The notes: generated by a model not told the origin, from the sequence alone. Shown: positions 24,586 to 33,459, counted from the stretch's first letter. The stretch: 64,000 nt of DNA from Flemingiibacterium sp964430755 (GCA_964430755.1 CAYSFT010000001.1:39578-103577), one strand, 5' to 3'. A program made the numbers and translations.

Positions 24586-25367
24586 TTCCAGATGATCTCC
24601 TTTGAATCGAATACGGGGCCGTCAACGCAGACTCTCTTATATTTCTCACCCGTCACGCCGAGATTGTCCTTGAACGTAGTCTTACAAACGCAGGCAAGAC
24701 ACGCACCGACACCGCAGCCCATACGCTCCTCCATCGAAACCTCACAGCGTACACCTGACTCTTCGCAAATTGCCGCAACAGCCGCCATCATACCTCGAGG
24801 ACCGCAAACGTACACCACATCAGCTTCATTGTTCGCAAGTGCATCCTTGACAAGCTCGGTAACAAAGCCTTTTCGTCCGCTTGAACCGTCATCTGTTATA
24901 ATCGAGGTCGGGATTCCGTTTGATTCAAATAAATCAAGCGAGTTTATAAGCGAAACATTCCTGAAACCGAAAGCCGCCTTTGCCGAGCCGCACTTCTTAC
25001 CAATCGAGAGAAGCGGATAAATACCGATTCCGCCGCCGACAAGCAGTGCACGCTCACCGTCTTTTACCGTAAAACCGTTACCGAGCGGGCCAAGCAGACT
25101 GACAAGATCACCCTCGCGGCGTTCTGCCATCCACTTTGTACCCTTTCCGCGCACCTCATAGCAGAGTCGAACGCAGTCACCGACAGTCTCACAAATCGAG
25201 ATGGGACGGCGAAGTGTTGTTCCCTCTCCACACATTATGTGAACGATCTGTCCGGGTTTTGCCGCCTTTGCGATCTCGGGCGATTCTATGAGCATATCGT
25301 AAAGCTCTGCCGCCTCGCAGATACGGCGGTTGTGTATAATCTTACCGTTATCCTTTAATGTTTGCAT
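24582..25367 (-). CDS. pyrK: Dihydroorotate dehydrogenase electron transfer subunit PyrK
   Basis: A 261-residue FAD/[2Fe-2S] protein passing electrons from PyrD to NAD+. FAD-binding LRRPISICE (near residue 55), the GNGF/LLVGGGIGIYPLLSI nucleotide site, VYVCGPRGMMAAV, and a C-terminal cluster loop EERMGCGVGACLACVCKT with four Cys. The length and motifs are typical. It overlaps pyrD by 4 bp, which suits a fixed subunit ratio. Confidence 0.96.
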   Translation of the reverse strand: MQTLKDNGKIIHNRRICEAAELYDMLIESPEIAKAAKPGQIVHIMCGEGTTLRRPISICETVGDCVRLCYEVRGKGTKWMAERREGDLVSLLGPLGNGFTVKDGERALLVGGGIGIYPLLSIGKKCGSAKAAFGFRNVSLINSLDLFESNGIPTSIITDDGSSGRKGFVTELVKDALANNEADVVYVCGPRGMMAAVAAICEESGVRCEVSMEERMGCGVGACLACVCKTTFKDNLGVTGEKYKRVCVDGPVFDSKEIIWK

Positions 25368-25382
25368 TTGTCTGTCTCCCGA

Positions 25383-26297
25383 TTAAAGCACCGAATTGAT
25401 ATCGTCACGCATTGCGATTACGGCATCACGTGTGCAAGCCTTGAAGTTTGTTCCGTCGTCGCCTGCCTTCTTGTAAGCGCACATGAGCGCACGCGAGGAG
25501 TTTATGATAGCACCGGACTTATTCTTATCAAAAGCACCGACGATGTCGTTTGCCGCACCGCCCTGTGCACCGTAACCGGGGATAAGGAAGAATGTGTGAG
25601 GCATTGCCGCACGAAGCTCGGTTAACTGCTTCGGATATGTCGCACCGACAACCGCACCGCAGGGACTGTAACCCGATTCGCTCACGTAAGGTGCGCCCCA
25701 TTCTTCAACCTTTGCGGCTACCTTACGGTAGAGTGTACCGTCACCGATCTCAAGATCCTGGAAATCACCCGAGGACTTGTTCGAGGTCTTAACAAGAATA
25801 AACATCGACTTGTCATTCTCTGCCGCGATGTCGATAAACGGCTTTACACCGTCTATACCGAGATAAGGATTAACCGTAACGCAGTCAACGGGAGTTGCCT
25901 TCGCGCTCGAATTAAAGAGCTGTGTTTCACCGATAAACGCCTTTGCATATGCCTCGGCAGTCGAGCCGATGTCGTTGCGCTTAACATCAAGGATGATATA
26001 AAGTCCTGCCGCCTTTGCATATTCGATGGTACGCTCAAGCGCAATAAGTCCCTCAATGCCGTACATTTCATAGAATGCAGACTGCGGCTTAACAGCAGGA
26101 ACAAGCTCTGCCGCAGCATCAATAAGTCCCTTGTTGAATTCAAAAATAGCCTCGCCAGCCGCCTTGAAGGTATCGCCGTACTCTGCGATTGCCTTGTCGC
26201 GGATATACTGCGGAATATAGTCAAGCACAGGATCGAGTCCCATAACTGTGGGGTTGTTTTTCGCTCTGATTTTTTCAATTAACGGTTCAAATGACAT
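25383..26297 (-). CDS. pyrF: Orotidine 5'-phosphate decarboxylase
   Basis: A 304-residue enzyme of the long (type 2, PyrF-like of Actinobacteria and some Clostridia) group converting OMP to UMP. The catalytic lysine motif is LDVKRNDIGSTAEAYAKAF; the phosphate-binding end is FLIPGYGAQGGAANDIVGAF with NSSRALM. The start at 26297 is chosen for GAAAGGA 9 nt upstream. It lies 15 bp before pyrK. Confidence 0.95.
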   Translation of the reverse strand: MSFEPLIEKIRAKNNPTVMGLDPVLDYIPQYIRDKAIAEYGDTFKAAGEAIFEFNKGLIDAAAELVPAVKPQSAFYEMYGIEGLIALERTIEYAKAAGLYIILDVKRNDIGSTAEAYAKAFIGETQLFNSSAKATPVDCVTVNPYLGIDGVKPFIDIAAENDKSMFILVKTSNKSSGDFQDLEIGDGTLYRKVAAKVEEWGAPYVSESGYSPCGAVVGATYPKQLTELRAAMPHTFFLIPGYGAQGGAANDIVGAFDKNKSGAIINSSRALMCAYKKAGDDGTNFKACTRDAVIAMRDDINSVL

Positions 26298-26324
26298 GAT
26301 GATAATTCCTTTCAAATATATAAA

Positions 26325-27629
26325 TTAATTAAGTTCAAAAACACATTTTCCGCCGAGATAGGTTGCATCAACACGTGCCGCAAAGGTCATGCCGACGAAT
26401 GGCGTATTCGTTGATTTACCGCGGAGGGATTCCTTTGTGACGGTGTTCTCGCATCCGAGCGTTACTATCGCAAAATCGGCAGGTGAGCCGACCTCAAGCG
26501 TACCGAGTCCGAGCTTGTCGAGTCCCGTGATACGTGCAGGGTTGACTGCCATAAGCTCAATAAGCTTTGCAAGGTCGATGTGTCCCTGCATAACGAGATT
26601 GGTATACGATGCCGCAAACGAGGTCTGCAGTCCGATTATACCGTTGAGTGCAGTTTTAACGTCACCCGACTTTTCCTGGGCGGAGTGCGGTGCGTGATCG
26701 GTTGAGATACAATCTATCGTACCGTCGCAAATCGCTTCGATGACAGCTTTAACGTCATCCTCCGAACGGAGCGGCGGATTCATCTTGGCGTTAGCACCGT
26801 AATAAATAAGATCCGCGTCAGTAAGTGAAAAATAATGCGGACAGGTTTCCGCTGTAACCTTAACGCCGCGTGCCTTCGCTCTGCGAATACAGTCAAGCGA
26901 GCCGCGAGTTGAAACGTGACAGATGTGAAGCCTTGCACCGGTTGCTTCGGCGACCATTATATCGCGTTCCGTCGCAACATCCTCGGCGAGATTCGGTATT
27001 CCTGGCAGATTCAGCATACGTGAGATCTTGCCCTCATTTATCGCACCGCCCTTGGCAAGTGACATATCCTCGCAGTGTGACATGATGAGGTAATCGTTCT
27101 TCGCCGCGTTTTTCATGGCTTCATAAAGAAGCTTCGAGGTCATAACAGGCTTGCCGTCATCGGAAAACGCCCATGCACCTGCATCTTTGAGAGCCGTCAT
27201 ATCTGTGAGCTCCTCGCTTGCAAGACCCTTGGTTATCGCCGCAACGGGAAAAACTCTGCAATCGGCATTTTTCGCCTTATCGGCAATATATTCAAGCACC
27301 TCGGAACTGTCTGTCGCAGGCTTTGTGTTCGGCATTGCAAAAACGGATGTTACACCGCCTGCCGCCGCACATTTTGAGCCGGACACAATATCCTCTTTAT
27401 ATTCAAATCCCGGCTCACGCAGATGGACGTGCAGGTCTATCATACCCGGAATGATGAATTTTCCGCTTGCGTCGATGACCTTATCGGCAGTGAAATCTAT
27501 CACCTCACCTCGCGGAGCAATGGCGGCTATACGCCCATCCCTCAATGCAACCGTGCAAATCTCGCTGCTTCCGTTTGAAAGTCTTACGCGGCGCACGTTT
27601 GTTATCATTAGATCAAAATGGTTGTTCAT
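26325..27629 (-). CDS. pyrC: Dihydroorotase
   Basis: A 434-residue class I zinc amidohydrolase that cyclises carbamoyl-aspartate to dihydroorotate. The zinc motif DLHVHLREPG is at about residue 64, with metal ligands following in HCEDMSL and LHICHVSTRG and the catalytic Asp in CISTDHAPHS. Length and order are normal. Its ATG overlaps the stop codon of the upstream response-regulator-like gene (ATGA), so the two are translationally coupled. It begins the pyrC-pyrF-pyrK-pyrD block; pyrB and pyrE are not in the window. Confidence 0.96.
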   Translation of the reverse strand: MNNHFDLMITNVRRVRLSNGSSEICTVALRDGRIAAIAPRGEVIDFTADKVIDASGKFIIPGMIDLHVHLREPGFEYKEDIVSGSKCAAAGGVTSVFAMPNTKPATDSSEVLEYIADKAKNADCRVFPVAAITKGLASEELTDMTALKDAGAWAFSDDGKPVMTSKLLYEAMKNAAKNDYLIMSHCEDMSLAKGGAINEGKISRMLNLPGIPNLAEDVATERDIMVAEATGARLHICHVSTRGSLDCIRRAKARGVKVTAETCPHYFSLTDADLIYYGANAKMNPPLRSEDDVKAVIEAICDGTIDCISTDHAPHSAQEKSGDVKTALNGIIGLQTSFAASYTNLVMQGHIDLAKLIELMAVNPARITGLDKLGLGTLEVGSPADFAIVTLGCENTVTKESLRGKSTNTPFVGMTFAARVDATYLGGKCVFELN

Positions 27630-28303
27630 ATTTCTTCTCCCTCTGGCAAATCTGCTTCGGTTTCGTCGGATGTACGGATGCTTTTCATGCGTGCACCTGA
27701 ATTTTCATATGCGTAAACATAACCCTCACCTCTGACCGCACGTATCAGTCTCAGTCCCAGCGGTTCGTCAAGCTTCGAGCGCAGAAAACGCACGTAAACG
27801 TCGACTATATTGGTGTCGCGTGCCGTTTCGTCCTGCCACAAATTGTGAAGCAGCTCATCACGTGATATCGTTTCTCCGGGACGTGCATGAAGATATTCAA
27901 GCAGCGCAAATTCACGCGATGTCAGCTTGACAGTCGTGTCAGCGAAGTTTACTGTTCTGTCCTCCGGCGATATAATAAGCTGATTTTCTTCATATTCGCC
28001 ATCATCTGCCCTCTCGCAGATATCGGTTATAAATCCGCGAAGCTCCGAAAGTGAAAACGGGCGCTCAAGAAGTAAAACTCTCACCTGCTCCGGCATTGCG
28101 GCACTAAGTAAGCCGCAGTCTATGAAAATCGCCGCACGCAGACGTCTTATCGGCGGAAGCTCACATAGTCCCTCTGCCGCGAGGATATGATAATCCTTTG
28201 CATCCTCCTCTGCTTCGATAAGTCCCAGCCGCAAAAACTCAAGCTGTAAAAACCGTCCGTATAATGAATCGGATGCCATGACCTTGAATTTTAATTTTTC
28301 CAT
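27626..28303 (-). CDS. OmpR-like winged-helix protein with a degenerate receiver domain, coupled to pyrC
   Basis: A 225-residue protein. The C-terminal 100 residues form a PhoB/OmpR winged helix (VKLTSREFALLEYLHARPGE, NIVDVYVRFLRSKLDE, LIRAVRGEGYVYAYE). The N-terminal 105 residues are receiver-sized but lack the acidic pocket and phosphorylatable Asp in recognisable form, and no kinase gene is nearby, so control by phosphorylation is unlikely. It is fused by a 4 bp overlap to pyrC and may regulate pyrimidine genes. The start at 28303 is preceded by no ordinary ribosome binding site; AAGGAA lies 31 nt away behind a perfect hairpin, part of a structured repeat. Confidence 0.75.
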   Translation of the reverse strand: MEKLKFKVMASDSLYGRFLQLEFLRLGLIEAEEDAKDYHILAAEGLCELPPIRRLRAAIFIDCGLLSAAMPEQVRVLLLERPFSLSELRGFITDICERADDGEYEENQLIISPEDRTVNFADTTVKLTSREFALLEYLHARPGETISRDELLHNLWQDETARDTNIVDVYVRFLRSKLDEPLGLRLIRAVRGEGYVYAYENSGARMKSIRTSDETEADLPEGEEI

Positions 28304-28423
28304 ATTAATTACCGCGTCTTTGCGTAGCAAAGACTTCCTTGCCGTCGATATTTTTGTCGGTTTGCTTGCAAATTAGAGGCGAAGCCGACAAAGACAAAAT
28401 TTCGTCGCGTGAATTTTTCACGC
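28304..28423 (-). repeat. Structured intergenic repeat, copy 1 (SD plus hairpin before a start codon)
   Basis: It occupies the whole 120 nt gap between ansA and the winged-helix gene. Read on the minus strand: hairpin A GCGTGAA-AAA-TTCACGC (28407-28423), beginning right after the ansA stop codon; a central stem TTTGTCGG/CCGACAAA; AAGGAA (28335-28340); hairpin C GTCTTTGC-TAC-GCAAAGAC (28316-28334); 12 nt; ATG. Copies at 56647 and 60004 share the order. Confidence 0.85.
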
Positions 28424-29449
28424 TTACCACGCTATCTTCTCGCTCGCAATTTCACGCTCCATAAAAAGCGAAATCTCATCGCCCTCATAACCGAGCGAAT
28501 AAGCAAGTGCGAGCTTCATATATGCACATTCATTTGTCAGTGAAAATATCGGCTTCATTCCGCGATTTATAAGCTCGGCTGTCGTCGAGTATGTTCCGGA
28601 TGACGCTCTCATATGCTCGGGAAGCGGAGAGAGAAATACGTCAATACCGCGTTTTTTGCATTTATCAAGCAAATACAGCGCAGAACGGCGTGTGTAACCG
28701 TCTCTGTCGCTTGAACGCTCAACGCAGGCTGTCGCCGAATGGTAGCTTCCGTGCAGTATCGCGCGAATTTCGTGTGACGGATCATATGTCGAATAATCAA
28801 TGCCGACATACGGCTCAATACGCATAACACATTCGTCAAGTCGCTTCAGTGCACCGATAAGCGGATATTCAGCCTGTACCTTGTACGGTTTTGCCTCTAA
28901 GTACGGACACATATCATGAGAGAAGAAATCTCCCGTGAAATTGGCACACTGTCTTAAATGTGCACCGTGATGGAGATATATCACGCCGTCCGAATTGCGG
29001 TACGGCACATAGACGCCTGCGCCGAATCCTCTCTCGGCAAGCCGGGCAGCCGCACGGAAATTGTCATGACCGTTTGCCCTCTCGTCCGTCAGCGTATAAT
29101 CGCTTGAAACAAGGAATATCGGCTTGTTCCACCAACCGGCAAGCGCGAGTGAAAGTAAACTCGATGTATAGGCAAGCGTGTCGGTTCCGTGTGCAACGAT
29201 GATTGCAGAATATCCGTCCGGGTCAATTTCCGAAAAAGCTTCGAGTAAACGATTTAACCTCGGAAATGTCATGTTTTCGCTTAAAATATCGAGCGGATGT
29301 GAATATTCAAATTCAACGTCGTTAAAACCGTCGCTGTAAAGTCGCTCGGCAAGTAGTGAAACCGTATTCTTTCCGTTTGCCGAGAGGTGACCGTTTTCGT
29401 TAACCGTGGTACTTATAGTTCCGCCGGTCATCATGATAAGGATCTTCAT
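28424..29449 (-). CDS. L-asparaginase, type I (cytosolic AnsA-like)
   Basis: A 341-residue amidohydrolase converting asparagine to aspartate and ammonia. The first catalytic Thr is in MMTGGTISTT (near residue 10), the second triad in VAHGTDTLAYTSSLLSLAL, and the substrate loop in GHDNFRAAARLAERG. No signal peptide, so cytosolic. The start at 29449 has CGGAGG 6 nt upstream. It lies 14 bp after the uracil-DNA glycosylase gene. Aspartate is the feedstock of pyrimidine synthesis, so its place upstream of the pyr genes could be functional, but this is inference. Confidence 0.92.
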   Translation of the reverse strand: MKILIMMTGGTISTTVNENGHLSANGKNTVSLLAERLYSDGFNDVEFEYSHPLDILSENMTFPRLNRLLEAFSEIDPDGYSAIIVAHGTDTLAYTSSLLSLALAGWWNKPIFLVSSDYTLTDERANGHDNFRAAARLAERGFGAGVYVPYRNSDGVIYLHHGAHLRQCANFTGDFFSHDMCPYLEAKPYKVQAEYPLIGALKRLDECVMRIEPYVGIDYSTYDPSHEIRAILHGSYHSATACVERSSDRDGYTRRSALYLLDKCKKRGIDVFLSPLPEHMRASSGTYSTTAELINRGMKPIFSLTNECAYMKLALAYSLGYEGDEISLFMEREIASEKIAW

Positions 29450-29463
29450 ATAAAGCCTCCGAA

Positions 29464-30018
29464 TCAACTCAAAGCTCCGTCAAGCTCCGATTTTATTTTT
29501 TTCATATCGATAAGCATATCCTCTTTTTTGTGAGGATCGCGAAGAAGCGCCGAGGGATGGTAAACGGCACATATGCGCTTACCGTTTCGCTCATACCATA
29601 CGCCGTGCTCTTTTGTGATCTTGAAGTCGGGCTTTATGAGTCTCATTGCGGAAATTCGTCCGAGACAAACAATAAGCTCGGGATCAATGAGCTTTATCTG
29701 CTCATCAAGATAACCGATACAAGCATCCTCCTCAGCCGGAAGCGGATCACGGTTCTTCGGCGGACGGCATTTTAATATATTTGCTATGTAAACGTCCTCG
29801 CGTGGTATATCAACAGCCTCAAGGAAACGGTCAAGTAACTTTCCTGCCGCGCCGACAAACGGTATTCCCGAAAGGTCCTCTTTTTCTCCGGGCGCTTCAC
29901 CGACAAACATCAGTCTTGCGTTTTTATTGCCGGTTCCGAACACACAGTTGGTACGCGTTGCAGACAGTGCACACTTTTCGCATGATGCACAAGTGGCTTC
30001 AAGCTGTTCCCATGTCAT
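29464..30018 (-). CDS. Uracil-DNA glycosylase, family 4 ([4Fe-4S])
   Basis: A 184-residue DNA repair enzyme removing uracil from DNA. The cluster ligands are CASCEKC at the N-terminus and KC...AC flanking RPPKNRDPLPAEEDA, the spacing of family 4/5 enzymes. The catalytic motif is VGEAPGEKEDLSGIPFVG and the DNA-contact motif YHPSALLRD. The start at 30018 is set by GAAAGGA 9 nt upstream. It appears to be the first gene of the run ending in pyrD. Confidence 0.94.
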   Translation of the reverse strand: MTWEQLEATCASCEKCALSATRTNCVFGTGNKNARLMFVGEAPGEKEDLSGIPFVGAAGKLLDRFLEAVDIPREDVYIANILKCRPPKNRDPLPAEEDACIGYLDEQIKLIDPELIVCLGRISAMRLIKPDFKITKEHGVWYERNGKRICAVYHPSALLRDPHKKEDMLIDMKKIKSELDGALS

Positions 30019-30052
30019 GGCTAAAATTCCTTTCAATTTATGTAATATTTAT

Positions 30053-30081
30053 ATTATACCATATATTTTCCTTAAAAGATA
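30053..30081 (-). promoter_or_regulatory. Candidate promoter of the UDG-ansA-pyr run
   Basis: On the minus strand a perfect -10 TATAAT (30053-30058) with a weak -35 TATCTT (30076-30081), in a very AT-rich gap. Confidence 0.45.
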
Positions 30082-30155
30082 TAGTTTTTTGAAAATTTTT
30101 AATTTTTTAATAATACTTACACAGTGCTATTAGGCGTATGGAAAAAATTTAGGGG

Positions 30156-30184
30156 TTTCAATTTTGCGCCTATTGGATTATAAT
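30156..30184 (+). promoter_or_regulatory. Candidate promoter of mecA
   Basis: TTTCAA (30156-30161), 17 bp, TATAAT (30179-30184). A dyad TAGGCG (30131-30136)/CGCCTA (30167-30172) flanks the -35. Confidence 0.5.
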
Positions 30185-30247
30185 ATTAGTAAGACCATTT
30201 CGAGTGCACACCGCACCGTGTCCAATATACAAGAAAGGATCACCCCG

Positions 30248-30859
30248 ATGGAACATATACTCATAAGTCCCGGCAAGCTCAAGCTGATGCTAACAAAATC
30301 CGATCTCGACAGATACGATCTCGACTGCGAAACGATGGACAGCGAAGACACACTGACGCGTCAGGCATTCAGAGAGCTGCTTGCAGACGTAAAACGGGTT
30401 TCGGGCTTCGACGCGGCGGATGACAAGGTATTCATTCAGCTCTACCCATCCCGTGACGGAGGAGCAGAAATATACATAACCAGACTCACGCCAAAGCAAG
30501 AGGAAAAATCACGCAAGGATGACACTATAAAATTAACAAATGTCTACCGTTTCGATTCAATGGGAGCATTGCTCGAGGTCTGTTCATATATAAAAGCGCA
30601 AAGCATCATCAAAGGAAAACACAATTCCCTGCCAACCTCAAGCTCTGCATGGCAAGCGGACGGAAAATATTATCTCATCTGCGAGGACAGCGTCACTTAC
30701 CGCGAATATCTGCGGCTTGGCAGAAGCGATCGTTTTTCTGAATACATCGGAAGCTTTGGGAAACGCCTTCAGTCATCTGCCGCTCTGCCATACGTGAAAG
30801 AGCACTGCAGCTGCTTTTGTGAGCATAATGCGATCACTGCGCTTTCAGAGTTTGCCTGA
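30248..30859 (+). CDS. mecA: Adaptor protein MecA
   Basis: A 203-residue adaptor. The N-terminal substrate-binding part (MEHILISPGKLKLMLTKSDL, DTLTRQAFRELLADVK) is followed by a linker and a C-terminal ClpC-binding ferredoxin-like domain (IKLTNVYRFDSMGALLEVCS, YYLICED). In Bacillus MecA hands ComK and other clients to ClpCP. The start at 30248 is chosen for GAAAGGA 8 nt upstream and because the family begins at this point; a longer frame from 30164 would cover the promoter. Monocistronic, with terminator. Confidence 0.85.
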   Translation: MEHILISPGKLKLMLTKSDLDRYDLDCETMDSEDTLTRQAFRELLADVKRVSGFDAADDKVFIQLYPSRDGGAEIYITRLTPKQEEKSRKDDTIKLTNVYRFDSMGALLEVCSYIKAQSIIKGKHNSLPTSSSAWQADGKYYLICEDSVTYREYLRLGRSDRFSEYIGSFGKRLQSSAALPYVKEHCSCFCEHNAITALSEFA

Positions 30860-30873
30860 CAACCGAAAAAATA

Positions 30874-30910
30874 CCTTCACCCGTTTTTTTGCGAGTGAAG
30901 GCGTTTTTTA
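30874..30910. terminator. Bidirectional terminator between mecA and the CBM9 gene
   Basis: CCTTCAC (30874-30880) and GTGAAGG (30895-30901), with T runs outside both arms. The genes converge. Confidence 0.9.
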
Positions 30911-31498
30911 TTATACAATAGTCATCGTACCAAAATAAGACGGAATATGGAAGTCCGGCTTTTCACGACTGACCATCTTCCAGCAGCCCCAGTGAGGCGA
31001 CTCGGTTTCATCTCCGCACTTGTAAACATTTGCAGGATGCTTGAGTCCCTTTTTGAATTCATAATCCGGGATGTGCTTTTTGATAAATTCAAACGGCACA
31101 GTCAGATCAATTGTCCAATAGTCATCGTGAATCTCTGCCTTGATATCAAGCATTTCGGCGTCCTCATCGGTGAGTCTTGTGAGGTCATCATAGCGATTGC
31201 GTCTGAACGCCATGTTTGTGACGGCGTTTGAATTCATTTCAAAGTTAAAATATTTGTCCGTATGAACGGGATCAAAGTTGATGAACCATTCAACGCAGCT
31301 GTCAAGATGAACATACTGATAATGCTTTGTTGCAACTGCCTTGGGATTCTTCTCATATGTGGTAAAATGAGCGTGGAACCCGATGTCGCTGTATGTCGCG
31401 TAAAACTCCACCTTCGGGCAGTAGCCGTTCGGATCAACATAATCTGTAATTGTTATAACCGGCACTTCTTTGGAACCCTTTTCAACGATAGTGTACAT
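30911..31498 (-). CDS. Family-9-like carbohydrate-binding domain protein
   Basis: A 195-residue beta-sandwich protein of the CBM9-like type: FYATYSDIGFHAHFTTYEK, HLDSCVEWFINFDP, then YWTIDLTVPFEFI and SPHWGCWKMVSREKPDFHIP with FGTMTIV at the end, the usual ending of the family. No signal peptide, so it may be cytosolic. Its ligand is unknown. It follows hflC by 25 bp and shares the hflK-hflC transcript. Confidence 0.75.
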   Translation of the reverse strand: MYTIVEKGSKEVPVITITDYVDPNGYCPKVEFYATYSDIGFHAHFTTYEKNPKAVATKHYQYVHLDSCVEWFINFDPVHTDKYFNFEMNSNAVTNMAFRRNRYDDLTRLTDEDAEMLDIKAEIHDDYWTIDLTVPFEFIKKHIPDYEFKKGLKHPANVYKCGDETESPHWGCWKMVSREKPDFHIPSYFGTMTIV

Positions 31499-31523
31499 TG
31501 TTTGTCTCCTTATTTAATTAAGA

Positions 31524-32399
31524 TTACGGATTCATAAGAATCTGTCCGAGTCTTGATTCCTTATCAATGATAACAACCTTGTCTTCACCTGTCAGCGAAG
31601 CTTTAAGCGCATCAAGCGCACGGGTGAACTCATAAAATTCCTTTTTCTCGTCAGTGTTGTAAGCCTCGGCAAGGAGTCGCATATATTCCTGCTCGCCCTC
31701 AGCTTCAAGACGTGCAGCCTCAGCCTCTGCGTTTGAAACGATAATGTTAACCTCTTTGTCAACCTCGTTTCTGATAATGGACGCTTCATAGTTACCGTCC
31801 GCGGTATATTTCTCCGCAATCTGGTTACGGTCGGAAATCATACGCGCGTAAACCGCTTCCTCGTTACTTTGAGCAAGGTCAAAGCGCTTGATACGAACGT
31901 CGATGACGTTTATACCGTAAGTTGCGCAAAGCTCTGCAACCTCGGTTGTTATACCGGCGTAAATATCATTTCGTCCCGAAGCATCCTCGGTGTTGATAAT
32001 GTCATCCTGCATGAGCGTACCCATGAGGTTCTTGAGCGCGGTGTATGTAACGGCATTGATACGTGCTTCTGCCTCAGCGGTTGTGCCGAGTGTACGGTAG
32101 AATGTACGCGGATCGGAAATTTCCCAGATTATATAGCTGTCAACCGTCATATTCTTTTTGTCGCTCGTAAGAACTTCAGACGGCGGTATATCGTATATCA
32201 GCGTGGTATCGGGGAATGTGGTCAGCGTATCAACAAACGGAATTTTGAAATGAAGTCCCGCTTCGTTTGTAATGTCAACGATCTCGGAGAATCGCATGAG
32301 ACAAACATACTCGTTTTCGGCAACAACATATATCGAGTTTGCACCAACAAAAACAAGCAGCAGTAATACTACAATAGTTATAATAAGACTCTTTTTCAT
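31524..32399 (-). CDS. hflC: HflC-like SPFH/band 7 membrane protein
   Basis: A 291-residue protein with one N-terminal membrane helix (SLIITIVVLLLLVFVGANSI), an SPFH domain (about 25-200; VDVRIKRFDLAQSNEEAVYARMISDR) and a C-terminal coiled coil rich in Glu/Ala (AEAEAARLEAEGEQEYMRLL). HflK/HflC form a large membrane cage that modulates the FtsH protease in studied bacteria. The start at 32399 has GAAAGGGG 6 nt upstream. It lies 14 bp behind hflK. Confidence 0.9.
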   Translation of the reverse strand: MKKSLIITIVVLLLLVFVGANSIYVVAENEYVCLMRFSEIVDITNEAGLHFKIPFVDTLTTFPDTTLIYDIPPSEVLTSDKKNMTVDSYIIWEISDPRTFYRTLGTTAEAEARINAVTYTALKNLMGTLMQDDIINTEDASGRNDIYAGITTEVAELCATYGINVIDVRIKRFDLAQSNEEAVYARMISDRNQIAEKYTADGNYEASIIRNEVDKEVNIIVSNAEAEAARLEAEGEQEYMRLLAEAYNTDEKKEFYEFTRALDALKASLTGEDKVVIIDKESRLGQILMNP

Positions 32400-32413
32400 G
32401 CTATACCCCTTTC

Positions 32414-33406
32414 TCACTGTCCGTTTGAGACGAAATCGTCAAGCGGCAGCAGCTTTTCGGTTGAGCCTTCCGATACGTCAACATAGAGAGTTACGCCGGG
32501 AAGCGTTTCCTCAATCATTTCGTAATACATACGAATACGTGTGATCTCGGGATTCTTTGAATATTCATCATACATCGCTTCAAAGAGTGCAACCTGCTTA
32601 ACAGCCTCGTTTATACGCTTCTGCTTCAGATATTCGGCATTCTGAGTAAGCTGGTCAGCCTCAGCCTGTGCCTCGGGAAGCTTCTGATTACTGTATGCTT
32701 TCGCCTGGTTGATGGCAGTTTCGGCGCCCTGCTTTGCGGTTTCAACGGCTTTGAATGCCTCGATTACCGACTCTGTGGGCGGCTCGGAATCCTGAATCTT
32801 GATATCGGTTAAAATAAGACCAATATCATATTCCTCAAGTATCTCAGTGACAAGCTCCTTGACACGTATCTGAATATCGGTTTTACCGTCGGTCAGAACC
32901 TGGTCAACCGTTGCACTTCCGACAACCGCACGGATCTGTGACTGTATAAGATTTTTTAGTATAGTTTCGGGAGCTTGGGAATTGTAAAGATACTTAACGG
33001 GATCGGATATCTTATATTCAATGAAGAAATCGACATTGACTATATTATAGTCACCCGTGATCATCTTTGATTCCTTTTCAATTATCTCGTAATTATCGGA
33101 TGATTCTGAGTTGCGATATCCGAGCTCGATCTTCTGATATACGTTAACGTCAACCTTTTCGACCTCCTGAATACCGAGCGGCAGCTTGAAATGAAAACCT
33201 GCCCCGGTTACAGACGACACCTTTCCGAGCGTTGTGACAACCGCCTGCTGCTTTTCGTCAACCGTATACCAACAGGTTGAGCCAATCGCAACAACCAGTG
33301 CTATAACGAGCAGAATAACAACAGTGCGTCCGAGATTTTTGGGAGACTTTGTTGTTTTTTTAAGCTTAGTATAAAACGTATCTCCGCTTTTTTTGAAGCT
33401 ATCCAT
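32414..33406 (-). CDS. hflK: HflK-like SPFH/band 7 membrane protein
   Basis: A 330-residue partner of HflC. A short cytosolic N-terminus is followed by a membrane helix (TVVILLVIALVVAIGSTCWY), an SPFH domain (about 50-215; VDEKQQAVVTTLGKVSSVTG) and a coiled coil (EAFKAVETAKQGAETAINQA). Compared with proteobacterial HflK the Gly/Pro-rich N-terminal tail is missing. AAAGGAGG precedes the ATG. The 5' region carries a hairpin at 33426-33459. Confidence 0.9.
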   Translation of the reverse strand: MDSFKKSGDTFYTKLKKTTKSPKNLGRTVVILLVIALVVAIGSTCWYTVDEKQQAVVTTLGKVSSVTGAGFHFKLPLGIQEVEKVDVNVYQKIELGYRNSESSDNYEIIEKESKMITGDYNIVNVDFFIEYKISDPVKYLYNSQAPETILKNLIQSQIRAVVGSATVDQVLTDGKTDIQIRVKELVTEILEEYDIGLILTDIKIQDSEPPTESVIEAFKAVETAKQGAETAINQAKAYSNQKLPEAQAEADQLTQNAEYLKQKRINEAVKQVALFEAMYDEYSKNPEITRIRMYYEMIEETLPGVTLYVDVSEGSTEKLLPLDDFVSNGQ

Positions 33407-33425
33407 TTATATCCTCCTTTAATAT

Positions 33426-33459
33426 TTGCGGCAGATTAATCAAAAATTGCAAGCCGCAA
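33426..33459 (-). other. Leader hairpin upstream of hflK
   Basis: Perfect arms TTGCGGC (33426-33432) and GCCGCAA (33453-33459) with a 20 nt AT-rich loop, about 20 nt before the hflK start. A possible -10 TACAAT lies about 15 bp further upstream but without a good -35. Confidence 0.45.

Noticed and set aside
28313..28423. The ansA-winged-helix gap as a PyrR-type attenuator
   Set aside because: It lacks the PyrR anti-antiterminator sequence and a terminator, and two further copies precede unrelated genes.
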